Assembly (NCBI RefSeq): GCF_010894405.1
Contig: NZ_JAAIYA010000002.1
Coordinates: 806,001-870,000 of the forward strand
DNA from: Pyxidicoccus caerfyrddinensis
Lineage (GTDB): Bacteria > Myxococcota > Myxococcia > Myxococcales > Myxococcaceae
Length of the DNA stretch: 64,000 nucleotides
Reading direction: 5' to 3'
Positions 8,898 through 16,708 of this stretch are shown here, one piece after another. The notes under the pieces are model-generated. The model did no database searches. It saw nothing but the letters and a program-made list of their open reading frames with translations, and had not been told where the DNA came from. Numbering within the stretch: position 1 is the first letter of the stretch; the number at the start of each line of letters is the position of its first letter. A program made the position numbers and the translations under genes.

Positions 8898-8928
8898 GGG
8901 CCGCATCCACGCGCGGTGGACGCGGCCC
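8898..8928. terminator. Bidirectional terminator-like hairpin between convergent genes
   Basis: GGGCCGC (8898-8904) and TCCAC (8906-8910) pair with GTGGA (8916-8920) and GCGGCCC (8922-8928) around a 5-nt loop, with one A-C mismatch. It sits between the converging cyclase and Mpo1-like genes. No strong T-tract is present on either side, so termination is inferred from position and stem strength. Confidence 0.55.
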
Positions 8929-8945
8929 CGTACTTCCTCAGCCCG

Positions 8946-9467
8946 TCACGTCGCCAGCCGGGCCGCGGGCGCGCCGCCCGCCGTCGCGCGGGCGTGCAGG
9001 TCTCGCTTCAGCCCCATCGCGAACAGGGCGAGCGTGAGCAGGTACACGGGCTCGATGAAGAAGAGCAGCGGCCCGCCCAGGGACAGGCCGTGGGTCTTCT
9101 TCTCGAAGACGACGTGCGCGCCCACGACGAGCGCGAAGCGCACCACCATCACCCCCACCGCCACCGCGGCGGCGGTGCTACCGGGGAGCCCCGCCACCGA
9201 CTGCGCGGCGGCGAGCGTGGGCACCAGGGGCAGTGCCATCAGCAGCCCCGCCGTCCACTCCAGGGAGACGGCGTAGAGCGCCACGGCCACCACCAGCGCA
9301 TGCGCCGCGGTGAGCTCCAGGCCGCCCACCGGCACGCGCACGAGGCTCAGTGGCACCAGCAGGGCGAAGGTGAACATGTACGCGCCCACGAAGTGCACGG
9401 CGCGGCTGACGCCGTTCTCATGCAGGGGCATCCAGGCGCGCAGCTTGTCGGCGAAGCTCATGGACAT
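8946..9467 (-). CDS. Mpo1/YGL010w-like (DUF962) integral membrane protein, second paralogue
   Basis: The 173-residue protein has about four membrane segments. It shares with its upstream neighbour the diagnostic layout of the Mpo1 (DUF962) family: histidines at the end of the first loop (VSRAVHFVGAY) and a GAHVVFEKK block before the last helices. In yeast, Mpo1 is an Fe(II)-dependent dioxygenase of 2-hydroxy fatty-acid alpha-oxidation; the bacterial role is not established. The start at 9465-9467 lies 5 nt after the neighbour's stop, with no separate ribosome site, so translational coupling is likely; the ATG six bases later is also possible. It is more diverged from the family than the upstream copy. 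Confidence 0.78.
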   Translation of the reverse strand: MSMSFADKLRAWMPLHENGVSRAVHFVGAYMFTFALLVPLSLVRVPVGGLELTAAHALVVAVALYAVSLEWTAGLLMALPLVPTLAAAQSVAGLPGSTAAAVAVGVMVVRFALVVGAHVVFEKKTHGLSLGGPLLFFIEPVYLLTLALFAMGLKRDLHARATAGGAPAARLAT

Positions 9468-9472
9468 GACGC

Positions 9473-9961
9473 TCAGGCGCGCGCCGGGGCGCCGGCCGGC
9501 TGCACGGGCTTGAGGACGTAGTCCCCGAAGAGCACCGCGACGAAGAACAGCGGGCCCACCAGCGCGTGGACGAGGTTGGTGAGGAACGAGGGCGACTTCT
9601 TCTCCCAGACGCTGTGCCCGGCGAGCTGCACCAGCCAGCCGAACACGGCGATGGCCACCACGCTCCAGGTCGGCAGCATGCGCCCCACGGGGAAGCACGC
9701 GGCCATGAACAGCACCACCATGAGGCCCAGCTTCACGTCCGCCCGCAGGTACCAGATGGCGGACAGCGCCCACGCCACCATGCCCAGCGTCAGCACTCCG
9801 CCCGGCAGCACCGGCACGGCGACCAGCTTCACCCAGTCCAGCATCGTGACGATGTGCAGGACGATGAGAGGGATTGCAATCTTGTGCGTGAGGCGGTTGG
9901 TGGGGTGCTGGTGCGAGGAATAGTACTCGTCGAAGAGGGCGACCACCTGGGGCTTGAGCAT
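9473..9961 (-). CDS. Mpo1/YGL010w-like (DUF962) integral membrane protein, first paralogue
   Basis: The 162-residue protein opens with LFDEYYSSHQHPTNRLTHKI and contains LAGHSVWEKKSP, both hallmarks of the DUF962/Mpo1 family, plus about four membrane helices. The two histidine pairs (HQHP...H in the first loop and GH before the EKK block) are the candidate iron ligands of this dioxygenase-like family. I chose the ATG at 9959-9961 because the family begins here and GGAGGA precedes it closely; an ATG 51 bp upstream with AGGAAA is an alternative that adds 17 residues. It forms a two-gene unit with the paralogue at 8946-9467. The AraC-type gene upstream is about 110 bp away. Confidence 0.85.
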   Translation of the reverse strand: MLKPQVVALFDEYYSSHQHPTNRLTHKIAIPLIVLHIVTMLDWVKLVAVPVLPGGVLTLGMVAWALSAIWYLRADVKLGLMVVLFMAACFPVGRMLPTWSVVAIAVFGWLVQLAGHSVWEKKSPSFLTNLVHALVGPLFFVAVLFGDYVLKPVQPAGAPARA

Positions 9962-10070
9962 GCGTCCTCCGGGGGAAAGGGAATGCGGGACGTGCACGGT
10001 AGGGGAAGTCATGCCCGGTTTCCTGGCCGCACGCGCCAATCTCCTGGCAGCGGACGCCAGCCGGTGCGGC

Positions 10071-11120
10071 TCAGCCCTCGGAACCCTCGCGCCAGACGCG
10101 GGGCGTCATTCCCGTCCAGCGCTTGAAGGCGCGGTCGAAGGTGCTCAGCTCGGCGTAGCCCAGGAGGAAGGCCACCTCGCTGACGCCCAGGTGCGGGTCC
10201 TTGAGGTACTGGAAGGCCAGCTCCCGGCGCACCGTGTCGACCTCGTCCTGGAAGGACGTGCCGTGCTCGGTGAGGCGGCGCTGGAGGGTGCGGAGGCTGA
10301 CGTGGAGCCCCTTCGCTACGTCCCCCACCTGGGGCGCCCCTTCTTGCAGGAAGGCGCGGATGGCCTCGCGCACGCGCTGGACGAAGTCGGGCACCGACGG
10401 GCCAGGTGGCGGGGCGGAGGCTGGCGGCGGTGTCCCGGCGGCGCGCTCCAGCACGGAGAGGAGCACGGGGTCGGCGCCCAGCACGGGCATGTCCAGGCTG
10501 GCCGCGTCCAGGGTGAGGGCGTTGAGGCCGCCGCCGAAGGCCGGGGTGACGCCGAAGTGCTCCACCAGGGGGCGCACGTCGGCGGGCGCGGGGTGGGCGA
10601 AGGCGACGGCGCGCGGATTCCACGGGCGCTCGGTGAGCTGGCGGCCCACGTGGACGAAGAGGGCGAGCCCGTACTCGCTGGCGTGACGGCCGTAGGCCAG
10701 GGGCTCGCCGGGGATGCCGTAGGCGAAGGTGCCGCTCCCGTCGTCCGCGCCCTGGAAGGACGCGTGCCACGCGGGCTCCAGCAGCGCCATGTACCGGGCC
10801 AGCGCGCGGAAGGTGTCGCGCACCGTGGGCGAGGCCCGGGCGATGTACTCCACCAGGCCGTAGGTGCCGCGCGGCACCCGCTGCGCCACGTGCAGGCCGA
10901 GGAACGCGTCGCCGGAGAGCGCCTCCGCGGCGTCGAGGAAGGCGTGCAGCGTGGCCAGCGGGAGGCTGACCTCGGGCAGCGACGCGGCGTTGGCGGGGAG
11001 GCCAAAGCGCTCCACCAGCGGCGCCGGGTCATGTCCCGTCGCGCGCAGGTACGCGAGCAGCGGGCCCACGAGCTGGGACCGGACGTCTGCCGGGGGCCTG
11101 GTAGGGGTCGGCGTCTCCAC
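10071..11120 (-). CDS. AraC-family transcriptional regulator (OruR/ArgR-like)
   Basis: The 349-residue protein has an N-terminal Arabinose_bd-type ligand region (about 15-210; LLAYLRATGHDPAPLVERFGL, then LGLHVAQRVPRGTYGLVEYI) and a C-terminal AraC double helix-turn-helix (about 255-345; VAKGLHVSLRTLQRRLTEHG, then VSEVAFLLGYAELSTFDRAFKRW). This layout is that of one-component regulators such as OruR. The start is GTG at 11118-11120, 13 bp after the stop of the HIT gene, so the two genes form a transcription unit. The target genes are not shown by the sequence. A Pro/Ala-rich insert (about 230-245) separates the two domains. Confidence 0.9.
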   Translation of the reverse strand: METPTPTRPPADVRSQLVGPLLAYLRATGHDPAPLVERFGLPANAASLPEVSLPLATLHAFLDAAEALSGDAFLGLHVAQRVPRGTYGLVEYIARASPTVRDTFRALARYMALLEPAWHASFQGADDGSGTFAYGIPGEPLAYGRHASEYGLALFVHVGRQLTERPWNPRAVAFAHPAPADVRPLVEHFGVTPAFGGGLNALTLDAASLDMPVLGADPVLLSVLERAAGTPPPASAPPPGPSVPDFVQRVREAIRAFLQEGAPQVGDVAKGLHVSLRTLQRRLTEHGTSFQDEVDTVRRELAFQYLKDPHLGVSEVAFLLGYAELSTFDRAFKRWTGMTPRVWREGSEG

Positions 11121-11132
11121 GCGGGCGGGACG

Positions 11133-11603
11133 CTACCCCGTCCCGGGCGCGAGGCCCAACGCGGCGAGGAGGCGCTGGCGGAGCGCTTCGAGCTCACCGG
11201 GGGCGTACACCGGGCTCGTCACCGCGCGTGGGTTGATGGGGCCGCCCTCGAACGCGTCTCCTACGTAGCGCGGGAAGAAGTGCATGTGGAGGTGGGGCAG
11301 GGAATTGCCATGCACCTCGTAGTTCAGCTTCACCGCACCGGTGAGTGGCTTGAGGACTCGGGACACCCGCTGGATGTCACGCATGAACGCGGCGCCTTCG
11401 TCCATCGTGAGGTCGTGCAATTCCACGGCATGGCGGCGGAACACGAGGCAGCAGTAGCCGCGCATCGGCGAGTCCTCGCCCAGCGTGAGCCACGAGGACT
11501 CCAGCTCCGTGAGGACGTTCAGCGGGCCCCCGCGCAGGCAGATGACACACGACGCTCCGCTGCACAGCCGGGCCCACTCGTCTGGATTGGTCCATCTGCT
11601 CAT
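11133..11603 (-). CDS. HIT-family nucleotide-binding protein
   Basis: The 156-residue protein carries the histidine-triad motif HLHMHFF near residues 104-110 (the family motif is HxHxH followed by hydrophobics) and an N-terminal CxxC (CVIC) as in many HIT proteins. HIT enzymes hydrolyse or transfer nucleotidyl groups from substrates such as AMP conjugates or dinucleoside polyphosphates; the substrate here is unknown. The ATG at 11601-11603 has AAGAGG 5-6 nt upstream and an AT-rich TATAGA stretch just before it that may belong to the promoter. It is first in a unit with the AraC-type regulator and divergent from the YdjM-like gene at 11686. Confidence 0.92.
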   Translation of the reverse strand: MSRWTNPDEWARLCSGASCVICLRGGPLNVLTELESSWLTLGEDSPMRGYCCLVFRRHAVELHDLTMDEGAAFMRDIQRVSRVLKPLTGAVKLNYEVHGNSLPHLHMHFFPRYVGDAFEGGPINPRAVTSPVYAPGELEALRQRLLAALGLAPGTG

Positions 11604-11685
11604 CGTGCCTCTTCTATACTCAAACTATTCCTGGATGACCGGGCCATGCGGCCGGGGTGTCCACTCACTGGAGTGATTCGCGTCC

Positions 11686-12810
11686 ATGGACAACCTGGCC
11701 CACTCGCTCGTCGGTGCGTGGATGGCGGAGGCGGGGCTGAAGCGGACCACGCCGCTGGCCACCGCGACGCTGGTCATCGGTGCCAACCTTCCGGACGTGG
11801 ATGCCTTCGTCGCCTTCGCGGGCTCGGACGCGTCGCTCTACTGGCGCCGGGGGTGGACGCACGGTGTGCTCTCGCTGTCCCTGTGGCCCTTCGTGCTCAC
11901 GGGGCTGATGTTGCTCTGGGACAAACATGTCCGCAGACGGCGGCACCCGGAGCTGTCACCGGCGCGCTTCGGCCCGCTGCTCGTGTGCTCGGTGCTGTCG
12001 GTGCTCAGTCATCCCGCGCTGGACTGGCTCAACACGTACGGCGTGCGGCTGCTGATGCCCTTCGACGGGACGTGGTTCTACGGGGACGCGCTCTTCATCG
12101 TGGACCCGTGGGTGTGGCTCCTCGCGGGTGCAGCGGTGGTGATGGCGGATGCGCGCACGCGCCGCTCCGTCGCGGGCTGGCTGGTGCTGGGCGCCGCCAC
12201 CACCGCGCTCATCACCATTCCCGACTTCGTGCCCTGGCCCGCCAAGGTCCTCTGGAGCGCGGGCATCATCGCCATCCTGTGGCTGCGCTTGCGTGGCACG
12301 CCCACGGTGTCGGCGCAGCGCGTGGCCACGGTGTGCGGTGTGGCGCTCGTGCTGTACCTGGGCGCCATCCTGGTGGGCTCGCAGGTGGCGGCGCCGGGCG
12401 CGCTGGCGTGGCTGCGCGAGCAGAACCTCCCGGTGGAGCGCACCATCGCCGGCCCCATTCCGGCCAACCCCTTCGTGCGGGACATCATCGCGCTGGCGCC
12501 GGACCGCTATCACTTCGTCAGCGCGAACTTCCTGGAGGCAGCAGACAACCGCTTCCACTTCAGCGACGCGAGCCAGCCGCGAGAGCCCAATCCCAGCGCC
12601 GTCATCCAGGCCGCGCTCGCCGCGCCGGAGATTCGCGGGCTCGCCAACTGGCTGCGCCTGCCCACGTACGATGTGGCGCAGACGGCGGATGGCTGGCGCG
12701 TCACCATCCGCGACGTGCGCTACTCGCGCATGCAGAGCGGCGGGCTGGGCACCGCCGTGGTGGAACTGGACCGAGACCTGCGGCCCGTGCGCACACGGGC
12801 CCGCGAGTAG
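11686..12810 (+). CDS. YdjM-like (DUF457) inner-membrane metal-dependent hydrolase family protein
   Basis: The 374-residue protein begins MDNLAHSLVGAWMAEAG and contains GANLPDVDAF, RRGWTHGVLSLSLW and LSHPALDWLNTYG. These are the conserved His/Asp motifs of the DUF457/YdjM family, which are annotated as putative metal-dependent hydrolases. About five membrane helices span residues 60-230. A C-terminal domain of about 140 residues (from LREQNLPVERT) is predicted to lie outside the membrane. The substrate is unknown. The ATG at 11686 has GGAG about 12 nt upstream. It is divergent from the HIT gene across 82 bp and followed by a hairpin terminator before prmA. Confidence 0.88.
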   Translation: MDNLAHSLVGAWMAEAGLKRTTPLATATLVIGANLPDVDAFVAFAGSDASLYWRRGWTHGVLSLSLWPFVLTGLMLLWDKHVRRRRHPELSPARFGPLLVCSVLSVLSHPALDWLNTYGVRLLMPFDGTWFYGDALFIVDPWVWLLAGAAVVMADARTRRSVAGWLVLGAATTALITIPDFVPWPAKVLWSAGIIAILWLRLRGTPTVSAQRVATVCGVALVLYLGAILVGSQVAAPGALAWLREQNLPVERTIAGPIPANPFVRDIIALAPDRYHFVSANFLEAADNRFHFSDASQPREPNPSAVIQAALAAPEIRGLANWLRLPTYDVAQTADGWRVTIRDVRYSRMQSGGLGTAVVELDRDLRPVRTRARE

Positions 12811-12812
12811 GA

Positions 12813-12840
12813 GGGCACCGTCCTTTGGGGAACGGTGCCC
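12813..12840. terminator. Hairpin terminator between convergent YdjM-like and prmA genes
   Basis: A perfect 9-bp stem (GGGCACCGT at 12813-12821, ACGGTGCCC at 12832-12840) has a 10-nt loop. It starts 3 bp after the YdjM-like stop codon and ends 10 bp before the prmA stop codon. The flanks are not strongly T-rich, so it may act with other factors. Confidence 0.7.
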
Positions 12841-12850
12841 CGGGCCTTCT

Positions 12851-13717
12851 TCACCGCTGCAAGTCGATGCGCACCCACTCGCCCTGCTGGGCACCCGCCA
12901 GTACGGTGAAGCCCAGATTGCGGTAGGCCGCCTCCACGTCGGCGCGCTGGTGTGCCAGCACGCCCGCGAGAATCGCCCGGTCCTTCACCTTGGGCGCAAT
13001 CAGCGGCGCCAGCTCAATCAGCGTGTTCGCCAGGATGTTGGCCAGCACCAGGTCGAAGGTGCCCTCCACCGACGTCAGTTCCTTCCCCGACACGTCGATG
13101 TCCGGCGTCCCGTTGTCCGTCAGGTTCTCCCGCGCCAGCTCCACCGATGTCGGGTCGTTGTCCGTGCCCACCACGCGGCCCGCGCCCAGCTTCTTCGCGG
13201 CGATGGCCAGCACGCCCGTACCCGTGCCCACGTCCAGCACGCTCGCGCCGGGGTGGTCCTTCATGTACGCGTCCACCGCCGCCAGGCACAGCGCCGTCGT
13301 CGGGTGGTCTCCCGTGCCAAACGCCATCTTCGGCTCAATCACCAGTCGCACCGCGTCCTTGGGCGCGTTCGCCACGTCCCACGGCGGCCCCACCCACAGC
13401 CGGCCCACGTGCACCGACTTGATGAGCGACTTCCACTGGTTGCTCCAGTCCTGCTGCGGCTGCTCCTCCAGTCCCATGCGGGCGGCGGGAAAGGTCTCCT
13501 CCATCTCGGCTTGCGCGGCCTCGGCCGTGTCGCGGTCCTCGAAGTAGCCGATGACGATGGCCTCGCCCGGCTTCGGGGCGCGGACTCCCGGCATCGGGGG
13601 CGTCTCGCGATCCCTCACTTCGAGGCCCAGCGCACCCGACTCATGGAGGAGATCCTGTGCGGCCTCCGACGCTTCCTCGGGCAACTCCACTGTGAGTGAC
13701 AAATAGGTCTGGGACAT
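12851..13717 (-). CDS. prmA: Ribosomal protein L11 methyltransferase PrmA
   Basis: PrmA methylates lysines and the N-terminus of ribosomal protein L11 with SAM. The 288-residue protein has the N-terminal substrate-recognition part, the family signature EPKMAFGTGDHPTT (128-141), the SAM-binding motif LDVGTGTGVLAIA (161-173), and the NILANTL motif that holds the substrate amine. Length fits the family (about 290-295). The ATG at 13715-13717 starts on the conserved first strand. It is divergent from the small lipoprotein gene across only 40 bp, so both promoters must overlap that gap or extend into coding sequence. Confidence 0.96.
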   Translation of the reverse strand: MSQTYLSLTVELPEEASEAAQDLLHESGALGLEVRDRETPPMPGVRAPKPGEAIVIGYFEDRDTAEAAQAEMEETFPAARMGLEEQPQQDWSNQWKSLIKSVHVGRLWVGPPWDVANAPKDAVRLVIEPKMAFGTGDHPTTALCLAAVDAYMKDHPGASVLDVGTGTGVLAIAAKKLGAGRVVGTDNDPTSVELARENLTDNGTPDIDVSGKELTSVEGTFDLVLANILANTLIELAPLIAPKVKDRAILAGVLAHQRADVEAAYRNLGFTVLAGAQQGEWVRIDLQR

Positions 13718-13757
13718 GCGGGCCGTTTAATCCCCCTGTGCCTAGCGTGGAAGCCCC

Positions 13758-14126
13758 GTGAGAACCGTTCACGTTTTGTGGCCCCTGCTCTGCCTGACTG
13801 CCTGCTCTGGCCCTGCCGCGCCGGACGCGGCTGTCTGTCAGGATGTCGTCAACCGGCTGTGCCAGACAGCCACATGTCCCGGCGTGGGCTCGCAGCTCGC
13901 CACGGGTCTGAACTGCCAGCTCTCCCTGGAGGATCGCACCGGGTGCGGGGCGGAGGACTTCACCTTCACCACGCCCTCGCGCGAGCGCTTCCTGGACTGC
14001 CGCGAGCTGCTGCTGAGCAACGGCACCACCACTGAGACGCCCACGTCGTGTGACGACGCCCTGCGCTTCCTCAACCAGTGCCAGGACGTGGCGGGCTTCT
14101 TCCGGGAAGAGGGAGGTCAGCCATGA
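13758..14126 (+). CDS. Small cysteine-containing lipoprotein, unknown function
   Basis: The 122-residue product has a short signal peptide ending in a lipobox (LTAC, cysteine 16), so it should be an exported lipoprotein. The mature part contains nine further cysteines (for example CQDVVNRLCQTATC), suggesting disulfide bonds in the periplasm. The start is GTG at 13758 with GGAAG 4-5 nt before it. The stop overlaps the start of the next lipoprotein gene by four bases (ATGA), so the pair is co-translated and may act together. I do not recognise a named family. Short Cys-rich lipoproteins of this kind are common in myxobacteria. Confidence 0.8.
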   Translation: MRTVHVLWPLLCLTACSGPAAPDAAVCQDVVNRLCQTATCPGVGSQLATGLNCQLSLEDRTGCGAEDFTFTTPSRERFLDCRELLLSNGTTTETPTSCDDALRFLNQCQDVAGFFREEGGQP

Positions 14127-15031
14127 AGCGGCTCGGCGCAGCGGTGCTCGTCCTCGCGGTGGGGTGCGCGCCCCTGGACATGGAGCGGCGCACCGAGCGC
14201 GGCCCCGTGGTGCGCACGTACACCCAGCAGAAGGTGCTGGGAGAGCGGCTGGCCTACGCGCGAGTCGACGCGCAGTGGCCCCGCCTCACCCTGCACTTCA
14301 CCGTGGCGGACGTCTGCCGCACGGAGTACCACGAGGAGTACGCGGACAACGTCATCACCACGCACTCCTCGCGGGGCGCGGCGGCGACGGTGAGCACCGG
14401 TGGCATCCTCACCGCCGTGGGCGGAGGCCTGGTGCTGGGGCGCTCGCTCTTCTCGGACGAGCCGCACACGAGCGCCATCGACCCTGAAGGCCACTACGGC
14501 GCGTCCAACCGCAAGCTGGCCACCGCGTGGGGCGCGGGGCTCCTCATCCTCGGTGTGCCCGCGCTGGTGTCGGGCCTCGTGATGCTCTCCCGGAGCGGCG
14601 AGGTCCACGAGACGCGCAAGGGGGATGAGATGGTGGCCCTGCGCGAGCTGCCCTGCCAGCACACGCCCGTGGACGGCATGGTGGAGCTGGCCGGTGGCCA
14701 TGGTCCGCCACCCGCGCCCCGCCTCACGTCCAACGGGACGCTGGTGCTCACCGCGGAGGAGGTGCGCGAGGAGTCCTTCACCGGACTGCTGCTGGACGGC
14801 GAGCCCGTCACCCTCCAGGAGGACGGTGAAGACACGCTGGAGACGTTCCGCACCTGCGCCATCCTGCTGGCACAGCCGGTGACGCCGGATGCGCTGGCCC
14901 GCGAGGCGCAGGAACACCCGCACCGGCTGCGCATGAAGCGCGGCCTCGTGCGCATGTGCGCCGCGCTTCCCGGCGCTCCGACGGGCGCGCTGCTGGACGC
15001 GCTCGACATGGCCCTCGGCGCTGCTGACTAG
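14123..15031 (+). CDS. Lipoprotein with two internal hydrophobic segments, unknown function
   Basis: The 302-residue product begins MKRLGAAVLVLAVGC, a signal peptide with a lipobox at cysteine 15. Residues of about 85-110 (TVSTGGILTAVGGGLVLGRS) and 130-160 (LATAWGAGLLILGVPALVSGLVML) are hydrophobic and may form a hairpin in the membrane. The C-terminal half (LTSNGTLVLTAEEV...) looks like a small beta domain. The ATG at 14123 has GGGAGG about 7 nt upstream and overlaps the preceding stop, showing coupling to the small Cys-rich lipoprotein. No family name can be given. Confidence 0.82.
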   Translation: MKRLGAAVLVLAVGCAPLDMERRTERGPVVRTYTQQKVLGERLAYARVDAQWPRLTLHFTVADVCRTEYHEEYADNVITTHSSRGAAATVSTGGILTAVGGGLVLGRSLFSDEPHTSAIDPEGHYGASNRKLATAWGAGLLILGVPALVSGLVMLSRSGEVHETRKGDEMVALRELPCQHTPVDGMVELAGGHGPPPAPRLTSNGTLVLTAEEVREESFTGLLLDGEPVTLQEDGEDTLETFRTCAILLAQPVTPDALAREAQEHPHRLRMKRGLVRMCAALPGAPTGALLDALDMALGAAD

Positions 15032-15341
15032 GCGCCTGCCTCCGAGCCAACACCCGCGCAGACGCCGACCGGACACCCGCTCCACCCGCATCCCGGAGCA
15101 CCGTTCGCTAATCCACGCACCTGCCCTCCGGTACGGCGTGGAACCCGAAAGGCATGTCCACCGTTTATTCCGGGCGTGGTGGGCGGCGGCGGCGAGCGGA
15201 TGTGCACGCAGGGACGTGCGCGGGTCCGCACAAAGTCTCACAGCTCGGGGGGCTGGGGCGGGGGCGTCGGCGCGACGTACTCGATGCAGGTTCCTGTCTC
15301 CCGCAGCGGGTCCACGGCGGTGCAGCCGTTGCGGAGTGCCG
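15032..15341. other. 310-bp intergenic region upstream of the minor-pilin operon
   Basis: This stretch separates the lipoprotein pair from the fimU-like gene and must hold the promoter of the pilin/PilY1 operon. I see no convincing -35/-10 or sigma-54 (-24/-12) box, no strong hairpin and no complete small gene. The minus strand of 15241-15335 reads as an open frame (ending PTPPPQPPEL, stop) but it has no start codon and an in-frame stop just upstream. Confidence 0.5.
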
Positions 15342-16109
15342 ATGCGAAGTCGCCCAGGGGGTTTCACGCTCATCGAGATGGTGGTGGTCCTCGCTATTCT
15401 CGCCGTCCTCGTCACCTTGTCCGTCATGGCGCTGGGAGTGCTGCCCGCGCGGGCGCGGATGTCCGGCGGTGTGCTGGAGTTGAATGCCGCGCTGTCCGCG
15501 GCGCGCGCGCACAGCCTGGGCCGTGGAGTGCGCACGGCGGTGCTCATCGACACGGCGGAAGGCGCCCCCGGGACGGAGGCGCGCATCCGCTTCTGGACGC
15601 TGGTGGACCCGTGGTTCCTGCTGGATGAGTCCATGGCGGAGCACCCGCGCTGGCGCACGCCGGAGGAGCTGGTGCCGCCGCTGCCCGCGCCCTCGGGCGC
15701 CGCGTTCCGCGTGCTGGACGCGGGCCATTTCGGCGACGCCGTGCGCCTGGCGCCCAAGGGCTTCCGCTCGCTGGCCAGTCCTCCCATCCAGGCGAGCTGC
15801 GGCGACGCGGGCGCGCCCACGGTGGAGCTGGCCTCGGGCAGCGCGGATGGCTCCTGGGCCTTCCCGCCTCCGTTCTGCCAGGTGCCCGACAACGCGCCCT
15901 GCACCTTCTGCTCGCCGTCCGGGGGCACGGTGCGCGGCGCCGTCCTCTTCGAGCCGGACGGGCGCGTGGCGCTCCTCGATGCGGAGGGGCGGGAGGACGC
16001 GCGCGGCGCGGGCTCCATCGTCTTCGGTGGGCGTGGCGAGGGCGCCGACGTGCGCGCCCTCGTGCTGCTGGGCACCGGTCTCATCCGCTCCTTCGACGGC
16101 CACCCGTGA
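15342..16109 (+). CDS. fimU: Type IV minor pilin, GspH/FimT/FimU-like
   Basis: The 255-residue protein has a type III signal peptide MRSRPGG|FTLIEMVVV, with the prepilin peptidase site after G7 and glutamate at mature position 5, followed by a single hydrophobic helix. The rest is a globular domain with four cysteines (CQVPDNAPCTFC). This is the first of four minor-pilin genes ahead of pilY1, which together form the priming and tip complex of the type IVa pilus. The ATG at 15342 has only a GGAG nearby; upstream in-frame starts would bury the leader. Assignment to FimU rests on order and the GspH-like layout. Confidence 0.88.
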   Translation: MRSRPGGFTLIEMVVVLAILAVLVTLSVMALGVLPARARMSGGVLELNAALSAARAHSLGRGVRTAVLIDTAEGAPGTEARIRFWTLVDPWFLLDESMAEHPRWRTPEELVPPLPAPSGAAFRVLDAGHFGDAVRLAPKGFRSLASPPIQASCGDAGAPTVELASGSADGSWAFPPPFCQVPDNAPCTFCSPSGGTVRGAVLFEPDGRVALLDAEGREDARGAGSIVFGGRGEGADVRALVLLGTGLIRSFDGHP

Positions 16110-16708
16110 CTGCCATGACTCGCAAGCCCTCACGCCGGAGCGCCGGCTTCACGCTCATCGAGGCGATGATTGCCTCCATCGTCTTCATGCTGGGGATGAC
16201 GGGCCTGCTCGGCGCCATCATCCAGGCGCGCACCTCCACCGCCGCCGCCCGCCGCCATGTGTACGCGGTGGCCGTGGCCACGGACCTGGTGGCACAGGTG
16301 CAGCTCTGGGGGTACGACGACGCGCGGCTGGTGCCCTCGGGCTCGCCGTGCGCGGAGGACCCCACCGACGCGGCCGGCCTGCTGTTGGACGTGGCCGCTC
16401 CCGGACATGACGCCTACGTCGCCTGCCTCCATGGCGAGGCACAGCTGCGCTCCGGGCCGTGGCACGGGTTGCCGGAGTCGGACTTCCCCGTGGGCGCCGG
16501 GCAGTGGGACCGCTACCGGCGCTACTTCGTCGTCACCGAGGTGGACGTGGACGGCCGGCCAGTGTCGGCGGCGCAGGCGCACTCCGGTGCGCGCAAGGTG
16601 GTGTGGGTGCTGGTGACGTGGAACGACGGCCGCTCCGTCCGCCGCGTCACCAGCCAGGTCATCAAGTTCAGCCCGTTGTCGCTCACGGGAATCGGCGGGG
16701 GGCCGTGA
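16106..16708 (+). CDS. pilV: Type IV minor pilin, PilV-like
   Basis: The 200-residue protein has a prepilin leader ending SAG|FTLIEAMIASIV, with E5 of the mature protein and the hydrophobic N-terminal helix. PilV-type minor pilins link FimU and PilW in the tip complex. The GTG at 16106 overlaps the fimU stop codon (GTGA), a coupling style repeated elsewhere in this window; the ATG at 16115 is a plausible alternative that removes three residues. No Shine-Dalgarno is seen at either. It ends in TGATG with the next gene. Confidence 0.87.
   Translation: MTAMTRKPSRRSAGFTLIEAMIASIVFMLGMTGLLGAIIQARTSTAAARRHVYAVAVATDLVAQVQLWGYDDARLVPSGSPCAEDPTDAAGLLLDVAAPGHDAYVACLHGEAQLRSGPWHGLPESDFPVGAGQWDRYRRYFVVTEVDVDGRPVSAAQAHSGARKVVWVLVTWNDGRSVRRVTSQVIKFSPLSLTGIGGGP

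Noticed and set aside
15241-15335. Minus-strand reading ending PTPPPQPPEL that looks like a protein C-terminus upstream of the fimU-like gene
   Set aside because: There is an in-frame stop just upstream and no start codon except an internal GTG; it could be a decayed remnant, but the sequence alone does not support a gene.
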